Position numbers and translations under genes: made by a program
Assembly: GCA_001599815.1 (NCBI GenBank)
Contig: BCIA01000007.1
Span: 1,054,001 to 1,118,000 of the forward strand
DNA: 64,000 nucleotides
Source: Furcasterigmium furcatum
Taxonomy: Eukaryota; Ascomycota; Sordariomycetes; Glomerellales; Plectosphaerellaceae
Direction: 5' to 3'
In this document: in pieces, positions 29,572 to 40,030 of the stretch
How the letters are laid out: every line of letters starts with the position of its first letter
Position numbering within the stretch: position 1 is the first letter of the stretch
Notes under the pieces: generated by a model
What the model was told of the DNA's origin: nothing
Seen by the model: the letters and a program-made list of their open reading frames with translations, nothing else
Databases searched by the model: none

Positions 29572-31734
29572 TCACTCCTCGCACGCCTCTCCGGTCAGCC
29601 GAAATAGCCTAGCACATTTCTCCTGCGGCAACTTGACACTCAGCTCTCGGCTCTCCACGGCCCAGGAGAACTCGACCGGTAGGCTTGAGGGATACAAGAG
29701 CTCTGCCTTTGCCACCGACCTGTTGTTCTTCGTGACAGGGATTTTCAGATTGCAAGCTGTTGGCCCTCCTCGCCTCCATACTGAGACGAACGTAACCCCA
29801 GGCGCGGCCATTCCCACAGCAATCCAGTCATCGTACCAGGAAGGCAGGCCGAGAGGCCAGAACGGGACCGCCTGTCTAAGATGTTGGCGGATCGATTTGA
29901 AGACGGTCATTCCCTCCGCTACAAGCGCGAATTGCCCCTCCGTGAGACGATGGATGTTGCCGCTGAGATGAACGCGTCCGAGAAGACTGTTGACAACAGA
30001 CAGCGCGTTCTTCTCATCGGACCAGTCAGGCTGCGGGTATGCCCACGAGGCGCCCTGCTCAGGGGTTACCGCCGTGGGGAGGGCGGCGGCGATGACGGCG
30101 TAGCGGTACGGGTCTTGCTGGTCGCTGGTAGATTGCAGCGAGAACACCGACAGCGAGGCGTAGTCCATGCGCTGACCACCGCTGGAGCAGTTTTCGAGCA
30201 CGATGCGCGGATGTCTGTCGTAGATGCCGTTGATCCATTGCAGATATGCATGGCAGTGCCCTCGGTGGCCGTCGCCTCGACTCTGGCCGTTTGTGTCTGT
30301 GCCGGTGGTGACTTCAATGTTGTAGTCGAATTTGAAGTACCGAATGCCGTAACTTGCGATGAGGCTGTCGATGATGGCGTTCATCCTCTGGATGACAGCA
30401 GGATGGCGATAGTCGAGATGGTACCGGTTCCGCTCGCACACCCGCCGCCCATAGTTGTGGAAGAAGGCTTCTTCCGGGAGTTGTTGAGCGACCAGACTCC
30501 GTACCCCGATGACTTCAGGCTCCAGCCATAGTCCTGGCAGAAGACCATGGTCCCTGATGCTTTGCACCAGCTTTCCAAAGCCCGATGGGAATCTCTTGGA
30601 CGAAGGCTCCCAGGTGCCGACACCATCCCACCAGTCCGACTCGTCGGCGTACCAGCCCGCGTCGATGACATAGTACTCAGCACCGGACTTGGAAACTGGC
30701 CCAAGGAGTGCCGCGATCTTTTCCTCGTCTGGGTCGCCCATAAGGCAGTTCATGAAGTCGTTGAAGATCACCGGCATCTCTTTGTTGTCGTCGTGGGCCC
30801 GTCGAATTCGGCGACGGTACTCCGTCATGGCAGCAAAGGCCTCTTCCGCGCTTCCAAAGACATGGCATAGAGCGGCCGGAACAGTTTCGAAGCTCTGGCC
30901 TGGCGGTATTTCCGTCCAACAGTCGTGGTCGGCGCCGGTTGGGCCAGCGATAGACACGTACAGGCTGTCCTGGTAGTCGCCTATCTCCCAACGCCACGAG
31001 CCATTGTGTTCTAGCTGCCACAGCCAAGTCTCCCCTTGGTCTTTGCGCTTGAGGAGACCCATGGGAAGGTAGCTTCCTGAGGAGAAGCCGCCTCTGCTCG
31101 AGATGCTGAATGTTGCCCACCCCGCGCGATGTCCGTCGCCAAGCTCGAGATGTCCAGAATCGCCCAGGCCAACATTGCTCAAGTCGTCATCGCGCCATTG
31201 AGCTTCTCTGAACCAAGAGTTGGTGGCATACGAGACGCTGTACTCGCGAGACCAGTCCGTGGTCGTCAGAGAGAGGTTCCCCATAGTCAAGGACGACGCC
31301 TGGCTGAGAATGATGCTCGCAGCTGAGTCATTCTTGAGCGTGACCTGCGACCTGAGGACTGGCACGCCCTTGTAAACAGTGAAATGCACCACGGACGTGA
31401 TGTGAAATGCAGTGTCTTGCGACGTGACATCGAGATGATAAGCCGCCCCGGTAGCGTATGCTTGGTGGCCCCTGTATTGGAGTCGGCCTGCGGTGTAGCC
31501 CCCGACGAGGGACTTCGAAGTCTTGAACTTTTCAGACCCTTCACCCGCAAGTTTCACCTCGAATAGCGGTAGCGAGGCATCCTCGAAATACTTTGAGCTG
31601 GATGTAGGGTTGGCATTGCCGTTCAGCTCAATCGATCGTAGTCGGGCGACGCGATCCTCTCCAATGATCAGGTAGATGGTGAGAGGATCAGCATCCCATC
31701 GGATTGTCCTGCCGCTGTCGGACATGACGTCCAT
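29572..31734 (-). CDS. GH36 alpha-galactosidase, intracellular type
   Basis: Removes terminal alpha-galactose from oligosaccharides. Single exon, 720 residues, full length for the fungal GH36 type. An N-terminal beta-sandwich domain leads to the TIM barrel: YYVIDAGWYAD, GLLPGLWLEPE, YHLDYRHPAV, YFKFDYN with the expected nucleophile Asp470, LENCSSGGQRMD, and LQSTSDQQDP with the expected acid/base Asp538. No signal peptide is present, as in cytosolic GH36 enzymes, so substrate must be imported. Within this neighbourhood it would trim galactose side chains from uronic-acid oligosaccharides, or act on raffinose-type sugars. A 9-bp triple repeat lies about 80 bp upstream. Confidence 0.95.
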   Translation of the reverse strand: MDVMSDSGRTIRWDADPLTIYLIIGEDRVARLRSIELNGNANPTSSSKYFEDASLPLFEVKLAGEGSEKFKTSKSLVGGYTAGRLQYRGHQAYATGAAYHLDVTSQDTAFHITSVVHFTVYKGVPVLRSQVTLKNDSAASIILSQASSLTMGNLSLTTTDWSREYSVSYATNSWFREAQWRDDDLSNVGLGDSGHLELGDGHRAGWATFSISSRGGFSSGSYLPMGLLKRKDQGETWLWQLEHNGSWRWEIGDYQDSLYVSIAGPTGADHDCWTEIPPGQSFETVPAALCHVFGSAEEAFAAMTEYRRRIRRAHDDNKEMPVIFNDFMNCLMGDPDEEKIAALLGPVSKSGAEYYVIDAGWYADESDWWDGVGTWEPSSKRFPSGFGKLVQSIRDHGLLPGLWLEPEVIGVRSLVAQQLPEEAFFHNYGRRVCERNRYHLDYRHPAVIQRMNAIIDSLIASYGIRYFKFDYNIEVTTGTDTNGQSRGDGHRGHCHAYLQWINGIYDRHPRIVLENCSSGGQRMDYASLSVFSLQSTSDQQDPYRYAVIAAALPTAVTPEQGASWAYPQPDWSDEKNALSVVNSLLGRVHLSGNIHRLTEGQFALVAEGMTVFKSIRQHLRQAVPFWPLGLPSWYDDWIAVGMAAPGVTFVSVWRRGGPTACNLKIPVTKNNRSVAKAELLYPSSLPVEFSWAVESRELSVKLPQEKCARLFRLTGEACEE

Positions 31735-32503
31735 CTGGTCTCAGTGAGTTGGTGGAAATGTGAATGTTGAGGGAACTGTCGGCAATCCCACGACTCATCC
31801 CCGGCCGTGACAGCGGTCGAGGCGGTCGAGGCGGTCGAGGAGAGCCTGGGGCCATACACCGCATGTCGGGTTACTCTCGGGGTGAGCTTCCTTCAGTCAT
31901 GAATATCATCTGGTTGTGCCTCCCAGGTTCCTTGGACCATTTTGAACGACATGGTCTCGGCGTTGGTCCACTGTCAGACGATCAATTACAAGATGCACTG
32001 CCCAGATCGCGTTCGGGGGATCTCTCGGGGCTCGCTCCGAAGCTGCGACCTTAAACCCACCGCCATTTAAAGAGCATGAACAGCCCTGCGTTTTGGAGTC
32101 TACATCGGATTGTACAATTGATCACCGAGTCTCGCATTTAGGCGGCTTGCGGAACTTTGGCAAATTGTCGCCGTTTCATGTCATTGGTGAGATTAATAAG
32201 TGAGCATGTATGAGCACATTTCACTCCTGAAAGAGGATCACGGAGGAGAGGACAGCGCCGGAGAGACGACCTCTGGTTCGCTGGCGGTACGACTACCCAT
32301 ATCCATGCACACCGTGGTGAGCTACGTACTTGCTTATAGCCTCCGAAGACCCCTGAGAAAATGTCCGAGAAGGATTCCTAGTCTGGGCCTCGTATTTTTA
32401 CGCAACTATATATTCAATGAAATCACCCGGTGTGCGTTGTAGAACTTGAGTTCGATTGAGTCACCGGCCACTCTCAGTGTTGAAAGAGCATTTTCGTGTC
32501 ATC
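31735..32503. other. Divergent promoter between GH36 and the tannase-family gene
   Basis: About 770 bases; the right half is AT-rich. Besides the 9-bp repeat, no clear element. A missing 5' exon of the tannase-family gene with its signal peptide could lie here, but I found no convincing candidate. Confidence 0.5.
31813..31839 (-). repeat. Three 9-bp tandem repeats upstream of the GH36 gene
   Basis: GCGGTCGAG occurs three times in a row on the plus strand (CTCGACCGC on the coding strand). The array ends about 80 bp upstream of the start codon. It could be a regulator-binding array or simple slippage. Confidence 0.6.
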
Positions 32504-34163
32504 ATGAGCGCCCTTCAGTGCTCGGGCTCATTCTTGAGCCACCCAGTCCTGCCGGGCATCGAGATCATCAACATATCTGCCGAGCCAGTCACGCAACACA
32601 ACTCGCCCTTCAACACCCCTGTCGCCAATCATGGCTTCTTCGATATTCAAGACGAGACCTTCTGCAACGTGACCGTCACCTACACCCATACTGGCAGCGA
32701 AGCTGACATCCACGTTGAACTCTGGCTGCCATGGGCAGAGCAGTGGAACAGCCGCATCATGGCCGTGGGAGGCGGTGGCTGGGCCCCGGGCCGTAATCCG
32801 GAGCCATATCATCACATGGCTGGCGCAGTCAGCTTGGGCTACGCGACTTTGTCCACGGATGCAGGCCTCGGTGATCCCTGGAAGCCCGCCGATTGGGCTC
32901 TGGAGAGGCCCGGAGTCACGAACTACGTGAACGTCGCGAACTGGGGTACTGACAGCTTGGAGGACTTCGTGAGTCTAGATACTCGACTCCTTAATCGCTG
33001 TGACATGCTGACGCTTTCGAAAGAGCCTCATTGGAAAGAACATCGTCGAGCAGTTCTACGGGAACCCAGCCACTTACTCGTACTTCTCCGGTTGCTCCCA
33101 GGGAGGACGTCAGGGATACGAACTGGCGCAGAAATACCCCGACGCCTTCGACGGCATCGCTGCTGCTGCGCCCTCCATTCGTCTCCCAGAGATCCTGATG
33201 TCCATGTTCTGGCCTCACCATCTCTCGCACGCCAGGGGGAATTGGCCGAGGGCCTGCGAGCTCGATTCCCTCGACGCCATCGCCATTGAACTCTGCGATG
33301 GAAAGGACGGCCTCGTCGACGGCATCATTTCCGACCCCGAACTCTGCGACGCCTTCGATCCCTTCGAGTATGTCGGAACCCAGGGCTCGCTTTGCGGTGC
33401 CTCCGAGCCTCCGATCAGCGAGCTCGCGGCTTACATCCTCAACGCGACATGGTCCGGCATGTGGGATGAGACGGGCCAGATCGTCCACCCCGGCGTCCAT
33501 GTCGGCACCGACCTCACTGGCACCCGAACCGGTGGTGGCGTCGTCATGACAACATGCGATGGCGATGCGTGCACTGGAATCCCGATTCCCCTGGGCTACG
33601 AATGGATTCAGGTGTTCGGGGCGAAGAGCCCCAATTTCACATACTGGGGGATGACAGACGAGCAGTTCTTCACGATCCTCCGCGACACTTCCGAGGAGTT
33701 CAGCCCGTTTGTGGGATCATCCAACCCCGATCTCAGCGAGTTCAAGGATAAGGGAGGAAAGCTGCTCACCATCCACGGACTGGTATGACCAAACTCGTCC
33801 CTCTCCTTTTCCGCTTCTGCTGACCCCTGAAAACAGGCGGACCAAACAATTCCTTCTGACCTTGTGCGGGAGTACTACAACCAAGTCAAGGCCCTCGATC
33901 CTCAGGTCAAGGACTTTTATCGGTTCTTCGAGGTCCCAGCGCTGTCTCACTGCATCGGCAACGGTAACCCGACCACGGCGTTTGACGCCCTCAGGACCTG
34001 GGTTGAGAATGGAACAGCACCGGCGAGGCTGCCAGTGACGTACACGCAGGATGACGGCACGGCGAGCGACAGAATCGTCTGCCCGTATCCCCAGAAGGTC
34101 CGATACGATGCTGAGTGCGGTGACCAGACCAGCGAGGAATGCTTTTATTGCACTTGCACATGA
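32504..34163 (+). CDS. Tannase/feruloyl-esterase-family serine esterase
   Basis: Predicted carboxylesterase of the fungal tannase family (PF07519), which cleaves gallate or ferulate esters. Exons 32504-32968, 33024-33782 and 33837-34163 give 516 residues with introns of 55 and 54 bp between codons. The nucleophile is Ser180 in GCSQGGRQG; Asp410 (ADQTIPSD) and His446 (ALSHCIGN) complete the triad, with the adjacent Cys447 forming the family's usual Cys-Ser/His-Cys bridge with the Cys before Ser180. Calcium-loop-like DGKDGLVDGII is also present. Unlike most relatives it has no visible signal peptide: the first ATG gives MSALQCSGSFLSHPVLPG, which starts where the mature protein usually begins. 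Either a 5' exon is missed or secretion is lost. Confidence 0.9.
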
Positions 34164-34371
34164 AAAGGTAGGGTGCTACGGAATGGAAAGACATCGAGTA
34201 CGCGAGTTAGTGCGTCATAGCCCTCAATTTAAATTGAGCCGACATTCAGTGTAGCACATTATGAGCTATCCTCGAAAAGGCGAGGCAAGCCGCCAGGTCT
34301 CAAAGCATGCAAGTTGAGCCCGGTGATGTCCTCAGGCAAGGAAATGATCCAACTTTGCGACTAAGACTGCA

Positions 34372-36558
34372 TCATCTCAGTATAATCGTCTTCGTCTGTT
34401 GACGAGCCGAATTCCATGCATCGGCGTGCATCTGCCCAACACCCACCCGCTCTGCGATCTCTCCCTTCCACTGGATGAGGAGGATGTTGAGAGCCCACCA
34501 TCGTTTGTACTCAAAGTACTTGGTGTCAAAGACTTCCTCGTAGTATTCCTCAGCTGAGTAGTATTCCAGAGGCAATCTGTCTCGATAACCGTCAACGTCT
34601 GCCTGGGTGATCTCGTCCTGGTCAGCGCGCGAGAGCAAAACAAAGTCGTATGAGAAATTGGCGCTTGGGTGCCACGACCTCGGCCCTCCTATCGTTCCGC
34701 AATGATGTCCCGAGTCGTTGTAGATCCAGAGCTTGCCGCGCATGCCATTCTTGAACTGATGCGACGCTGGCCGGGCCAGACTCCAGGAAGATTCCGGCAG
34801 TGGTGCTGACAGTGTATATGCGTTGGTCGATAGGCTGATGGCATCGAATGCCAGTGTATTCAGAGGGAAGACCCGATCATAGGACATTCTCTCCACCAAG
34901 TCCATCAGCTGGCGTGATGCGTCTTCATGTCCGACTTCTTCTCTCTGGTCGACGCTTTGCCCACGGACGAGTCTGCGGAGCCCTTTTTTGTCCTTGAAAA
35001 AATAGTCCACAACCTCTGGATCGAGTGTGACATGTTTTCCAACGTACGAATCAAGACGCCACGCATCCCAATGGATGAACCCCGTCCAGGCTGTCCAGCA
35101 CCAAGTCGGCAGGTGGCAACTCGGAAGCCCAGACTCAGACTCTGCTGGCGGCGGCTCCGAGTCTTCCAGTTTCAGCCTGGAGCCTGCTATGGGACGCCAG
35201 AGGAGAGCCAAGTCGAAAACAGTCTCAGGGAGAGCACTCGCAAACTCCCACCCAAAGGACTTTTTGACGACCGACAGAACCCCGCCAAACGCTCTGAGAG
35301 CATCGGATGGGTATGTCGACTGTCTCCGGGAATACATTTTGCCGAGCGACTGGTAACTAAGGAATTGCAACCTCGAATCGTCGCTTGTATTTCGTGCAAG
35401 CGGGTTGAGGCTGCCGAGAGCCATTTTGCCGTCTCGTATCTCCTTGGTGGTATTTTCCGCACGACTTGTCGAAGCGCATTGCCAATACACCTGGTGGTCC
35501 CAGAAGTACAGACGTCTCTTGGAGAGTAATCCTTCTTGGAATGTCCAGGCTCGACTGCTCCAGGTGGAGGATTGCTCGACGGAAGCCAAGCTTGGCAGCC
35601 CGGCAAGCAACTTGAAGGGACCCAGCTGCACTGGCGAGTGCGGCGGTCTGCGAGACCCGTCGACAACGCCGGGAAGTGAGGCGTTGGCATCGTGTCCGGA
35701 CAAGGCGATGATGGTCAACAGAGCCTGGCCATAAACCCTGTCCATCCTGGAGACGTATGTGTCTTTGGAGTCTGAATCGTCCTGAACGATACACAAGGTG
35801 TCAACCCACAGATAGGACTCTCCGAGGGCCGTGACAAAGTCGATGGCGTCGTTGATGACTCTCGAAAGCTTCTCCCGTATCTGAAGCAAAGAGTTGTCCT
35901 TCAATAATTCCTTGAAATTGCTCCGTAGGCATCTGTACTGTTTGGCGCGCCCCCAGACATAGCTCAACGCCACGTACCGACTGCCCCAGTCGCACTCGGC
36001 CAGCCTCATTCTCTTGACGTCGATGAGTAACAGCGGCAAGGTCTCGTTGGTGGTGGAGAGTCCCAGAGTGGGCGTATTACATTTCGGGTGGATTTCGCAA
36101 TCCTTCCTCCAACTCTTCACTGCCGAGAGGTTTGCGCGTTCTCCGACTAGCCTGGCCACCGGCTTGTAGCTCCTGGCAACGTCGCTGTGATGCGGTGCAA
36201 ATTCGAGGAGATGGATTTCTCCGAGAGTGGTGCTGTGACCGTAGACACCTTCGGGAAGCGTCTCGGTGGTCGAGTGGAACCATGCTTGAAGCATGGGTTG
36301 GCCTTGGGCCCTGCTGTCTCCGTATCTGCCAAGATGGCAGATCTCACGGGGGTATTTTCCTGGCTCCCAGTATCTTGAAGCCTCGAAGCTCAAAGTCTGG
36401 ATGACAAGCTTGCACAACGGACAGTGTTCGTTCCTGAGGATGTCCTGGAAGTAGCCCAGCTCGACGTTGCCGGGACTGGCTTCGCTGAGAAAGTACTTGC
36501 CGAGGTCGATTGTCCGGCAGCGAGCACAAAGCTCTGGAGATGCGACGGCGTCATTCAT
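34372..36558 (-). CDS. HET-domain (heterokaryon incompatibility) protein
   Basis: Single exon of 728 residues. The HET domain (PF06985) begins near residue 195 with YVALSYVWG and continues through LSRVINDAIDF and YLWVDTLCIVQDD to the SRAWTFQEGLLSKRRLYF segment, the three conserved blocks of the family. An N-terminal CxxC pair (ELCARC, then CPLCK) may bind metal. HET domains trigger cell death when incompatible strains fuse, and have been likened to TIR domains; most family members have no known role. The C-terminal 300 residues have no recognised domain. It may define the right edge of the carbohydrate cluster. Confidence 0.92.
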   Translation of the reverse strand: MNDAVASPELCARCRTIDLGKYFLSEASPGNVELGYFQDILRNEHCPLCKLVIQTLSFEASRYWEPGKYPREICHLGRYGDSRAQGQPMLQAWFHSTTETLPEGVYGHSTTLGEIHLLEFAPHHSDVARSYKPVARLVGERANLSAVKSWRKDCEIHPKCNTPTLGLSTTNETLPLLLIDVKRMRLAECDWGSRYVALSYVWGRAKQYRCLRSNFKELLKDNSLLQIREKLSRVINDAIDFVTALGESYLWVDTLCIVQDDSDSKDTYVSRMDRVYGQALLTIIALSGHDANASLPGVVDGSRRPPHSPVQLGPFKLLAGLPSLASVEQSSTWSSRAWTFQEGLLSKRRLYFWDHQVYWQCASTSRAENTTKEIRDGKMALGSLNPLARNTSDDSRLQFLSYQSLGKMYSRRQSTYPSDALRAFGGVLSVVKKSFGWEFASALPETVFDLALLWRPIAGSRLKLEDSEPPPAESESGLPSCHLPTWCWTAWTGFIHWDAWRLDSYVGKHVTLDPEVVDYFFKDKKGLRRLVRGQSVDQREEVGHEDASRQLMDLVERMSYDRVFPLNTLAFDAISLSTNAYTLSAPLPESSWSLARPASHQFKNGMRGKLWIYNDSGHHCGTIGGPRSWHPSANFSYDFVLLSRADQDEITQADVDGYRDRLPLEYYSAEEYYEEVFDTKYFEYKRWWALNILLIQWKGEIAERVGVGQMHADAWNSARQQTKTIILR

Positions 36559-36955
36559 TGTAAGAAATTGCCTGGCCTGAAGTGGTGGCTCGCGGCAATC
36601 GGTGTATCAAGAGAGAAACTTGACGGCCGGGACGATGGGGCGGGGAAATGGAATTGAGAAAAAGAGGGAGCCAGGATCTTGGATGCCTGCAGGTGGGATT
36701 CGTTGGAAGGCGGCGGTTCGCCATTGGCAACAGGCAACAACGTCTGTCTTCTTGCAGAATTTGTGCATCAGGCTGGGTGCAATGCATGATGCAACTTGGA
36801 TGTATAAGGTAGGTACGCACATGTACTATGCTCGACTCCGTGGTATCAAATCTATTCCCAGTATCCTCTGGGTTCCAGCAAACAAATATCAATCCATTAT
36901 TGAGTTATTCAAGAGATAACACGCGCAAATCACCAGAAATGCATCCTAGAACGCC
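36559..36955. other. Intergenic, HET gene promoter
   Basis: Nearly 400 bases with overlapping short frames and no gene. It holds the HET promoter and the 3' UTR of the peptidase gene. Confidence 0.55.
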
Positions 36956-38868
36956 CTACAGCCAGTTGCGCTTCACAAAATAGCCTTGGTGAGACTGAGC
37001 AGTCGTCCCCCTGCGACGAACCCGGCGGCCCAGTCCCATCCCCTCAAAGATGTCCTCCCAAGACGTCGTCCCAAACGGCAAAGCATCCACGTCGCAGACT
37101 GTGCCAGGCTCAGGCAAGGTACCGTTCGCCCAGTAGTTCATCGTCTGCTCCGCCACGCAAACAGAAGGGAGGTTGATAGCGCAGTGCTGCGTTGCATCAG
37201 TCTGAGTTCAGGCACGGAAGGCAGGAGAGATCACTTACACCAGTGCCGTTCACCTCCAGCACAACACTTCCCTCCAGACCGGAGCTGACGTTCATCGCCG
37301 ACCGAAGGGGCGTATGGGCATCGATGGTGTTGCCAATGACCAGCACAGGGTTCTTCGTCTTGACCTGGAAATCGCCGCCGACCCTCTCCTTGGCCTCCAT
37401 CGGCCACTGCGCACAGATGGCCGACCTCCAACCAATCACCGGCCCGATGAGCTTGCTCGTCTGGATCAGTTTCTCAAAAGCCGGCTGGACTTCTGCGAGG
37501 GCGTCGGTCCTGGGCGCACGATCGCCGCAGTGAATGGCCCAAAGACTCTCTACCGCCTGGAAGGCGTTTTCGCTCGGGCCGGCATTTTCGAGCATGTAGT
37601 CGATGATGGCGCGCAGGGTCACCAGATCGCGCACGAGCAACGCGTAAAGTATCACAGCCGCATCTGGCCACGAGGGATAGGCCTTGAGAAGCTCGGCAAG
37701 GTTCCCCTGAACGGTGAAGTGGTCGAGGACGACCGTACCCACAGGGATGGGGTTGTATCGCAGATCTTCGAACATCTCGTAAGTGGCCTTCTCCAGCTCG
37801 TCGACCGACATGCCGAGGGCGGCAAGGATGCAAACTTGGGGCCCGGCCGCGAGACAGCCCCTGAACAGACTCCTCAATGCCTCATCCGTGTCGGTCCACT
37901 CTTCGAAGTCCCTGCATCAGGTGTGTGAGTCTACGATCTTTTTGACGTTCAACAGGGCCATACTGACGCAAATGCATTGTAGTACTCGTGGGGATTTTGC
38001 ACGCCGTCGATGATCATCTTGTCAATCCGGTCCGGGAACATGCTAGCCAGTGTGGCGCCAAGCGTCGTGCCGTATGAGAACCCTGTTGTAGCTCAAGGTC
38101 AGCATCACCTGTCGTAGAATCGCAACCAGAAGACACTGAGTATCAACTTACCCCAGTATCTCAGCATGCCATCCTCGCCGAGGCTGTCAACCACGCTGAT
38201 GAAATCCCGCGCAGTGAAGGCCGTGCCGACAAACTCCCCCACGCCATTCGGGTCTTCCGCGCATATGTTGCCATTGACACGACCTCGAGCCCACACCCTG
38301 CCCATATTCTCCCTGGAGTCGGTTGGGATCAACGAGGTAAGCAGCATCTCGTTTTTCGCTGCCGCATTGTCGGTGCAAGAGAAGGGGATCGTCTTGCCAG
38401 TGCCGCTGTGGTGATCTTGGTCAGCCATGAACTTCGGAGGAACGGTTCTCGTGGGACATACCGAGGATCAAACGCAAGAAGATCATACTCCCCGCCGCTC
38501 AATCTATTCACATGAGGTTACTGATAGCTCCAGTAGACATGTCGCCGTATTGTCACTTACTGCTGCAACTCCCATCCGAGGGTGGAAGCCAGTGTGTGTC
38601 GCGCTTCGAGACCAGGGCCGCCGAAATTATGCAGAATGCTTCCTCGCGACTGATTCGTCATAGCAGGAATCTTGACAATTTCGAGGTCGAATGTCGTTGA
38701 GTTTGGTGTGTTGTAGTCGTACGGGACCTTGATCGAGCCGCACTGGACAGGCAAGTCGGTCTTGAACTCGCCATCTTCGCATGGGCCCCATTGGATTTTG
38801 GCGCTGCAGCGACTGGCACAGGCTACAGCCACAAGGGGGAAAAGAAGAAGGGCTCGAGAACTGATCAT
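36956..38868 (-). CDS. Secreted S33-type serine peptidase (TAP-like alpha/beta hydrolase)
   Basis: Predicted extracellular aminopeptidase-type hydrolase related to Streptomyces tripeptidyl aminopeptidase. Six exons on the minus strand, 38868-38561, 38503-38462, 38405-38152, 38082-37968, 37911-37239 and 37186-36956, give 540 residues. After a signal peptide (MISSRALLLFPLVAVACASR) come the oxyanion region HNFGGPGLE, the nucleophile Ser204 in GFSYGTTLGA, and the C-terminal TAP-like domain with Asp437 (NTIDAHTPL) and His465 (GTGHCAI). An in-frame ATG 16 codons upstream is possible; the chosen start gives a cleaner signal peptide. A TATAAAG box lies about 83 bp upstream. Introns 2-4 are short and were placed by homology, so small shifts are possible. 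Confidence 0.88.
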
Positions 38869-39622
38869 CGTGAATGTTGCTATTGGGAGTTTGGTGTGGT
38901 AGATGAAGACAAACATACATTGCGATATAAGTTGAGAGGAGCTGCTGCCTCTTTATACCAAAGAGGATGCTGGGATGTACGGCTCATGGGTCTCTGGGGA
39001 CCCCGTCGTCGTCGCGTTGCCCGGATTGCGCCTCGTGAAAACAAGGATGCCTAACCATCATCCATTATTCCAGGGGTCGCTCAGCCCTTACAACTGCATT
39101 TCATCAGGAATCTACACCATTGTGCTGATGTTGTTGAGCAATATCGTGACTTGTCGACGAATTAGAGGGACTCGGGAGAGCCGTGGTCCATTGTGGGGAT
39201 CGCGTATACGCGTATCGTCAAGGGGATCGACAGGGGTCTGGTGATTTCGGCACAGCCCCCCTGAACTGCCGTCCCAGCCGGATGGCTTCGCTTCGGGAGA
39301 ACCCTTCTAAAGATCTCATGAAGAACCTCGAAAAGCCCCGTGGGAAGCGTACCCGTGTTACGACATGTCCCGCCTCAATCCTGTCTGCCACATCTGCTCA
39401 CCGAAAGAGACTTGGTAGTAGACATGCATAGGACGCAATTTGATGTGGTATCCAGCAGTGGAGTCAGGCGACAGGGTGCCCTCACTTAGACAGTCACTGC
39501 CACTGCCTTCTGTCCTTCAAATCACCATCAAACAGCCGGAACATCCTTGGTATCGTCCTGTTTATTGAAGGCGACTGGAGGAATATGGTCTTGGAGGCTA
39601 GACGACTCTGACTCGCTGTGCC
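38869..39622. other. Intergenic region
   Basis: Peptidase promoter on the left and the 3' UTR of the SnoaL-like gene on the right. No gene seen between. Confidence 0.55.
38951..38957 (-). promoter_or_regulatory. TATA box of the S33 peptidase gene
   Basis: TATAAAG on the minus strand, about 83 bp upstream of the start codon. The context TATAAAGAGGC also occurs in the promoter of the small secreted-protein gene at 42190. Confidence 0.55.
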
Positions 39623-40030
39623 TCATGAAATCTGCTTGATCACCGACTCGATGTCGGTGAGATCCCACACGTCGGCATACACCCCATCCACGAGATGGTA
39701 CAGCGTGAACTGCGTCGTGCTCACGCGGCGACCAGTGGGCTCAATTCCCTGGAAAATCCCCTTGTGCGTACCCGTGACCGTAAAATGAAGGGAAAGGTAG
39801 TCGCCGTCAATGGTGAGATGCCGAATCTCCCAATGCCAGTCGGGGAACGCCTCAACCAGGGGCTTGAACTGCGCAGTGACCTTGGTGGGCGACCAGGGCT
39901 CGTCGTTGATGTTGATGGTGGGCGAGGTGTAAAACTTCTCCATGGACTTGAAGTCATGGGCATTGCAGTATCCAATGTAGGACATGTACAGCGCCCGGCG
40001 CTCGTCGTCTTCAGCTGTTTGGGGCGCCAT
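39623..40030 (-). CDS. SnoaL-like (NTF2-fold) protein
   Basis: Single exon of 135 residues with the NTF2-like cone fold of the SnoaL/polyketide-cyclase family (PF07366). Typical features are the N-terminal helices (YMSYIGYCNAHDFKSMEKFY), the AFPDWHWEIRHLTIDGDYLS strand pair and HFTVTGTHKG. Members range from polyketide cyclases to ester cyclases and proteins of unknown use; with no synthase nearby, a role in secondary metabolism is not supported. The frame runs 18 codons further upstream without an ATG at a better position; the ATG giving MAPQTAEDDERR is chosen. Confidence 0.85.
   Translation of the reverse strand: MAPQTAEDDERRALYMSYIGYCNAHDFKSMEKFYTSPTININDEPWSPTKVTAQFKPLVEAFPDWHWEIRHLTIDGDYLSLHFTVTGTHKGIFQGIEPTGRRVSTTQFTLYHLVDGVYADVWDLTDIESVIKQIS

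Noticed and set aside
7142..40030. Secondary-metabolite cluster (P450, SnoaL-like, AttH-like, regulators)
   Set aside because: No polyketide synthase, peptide synthetase, terpene cyclase or prenyltransferase is present; the carbohydrate genes explain the neighbourhood better.
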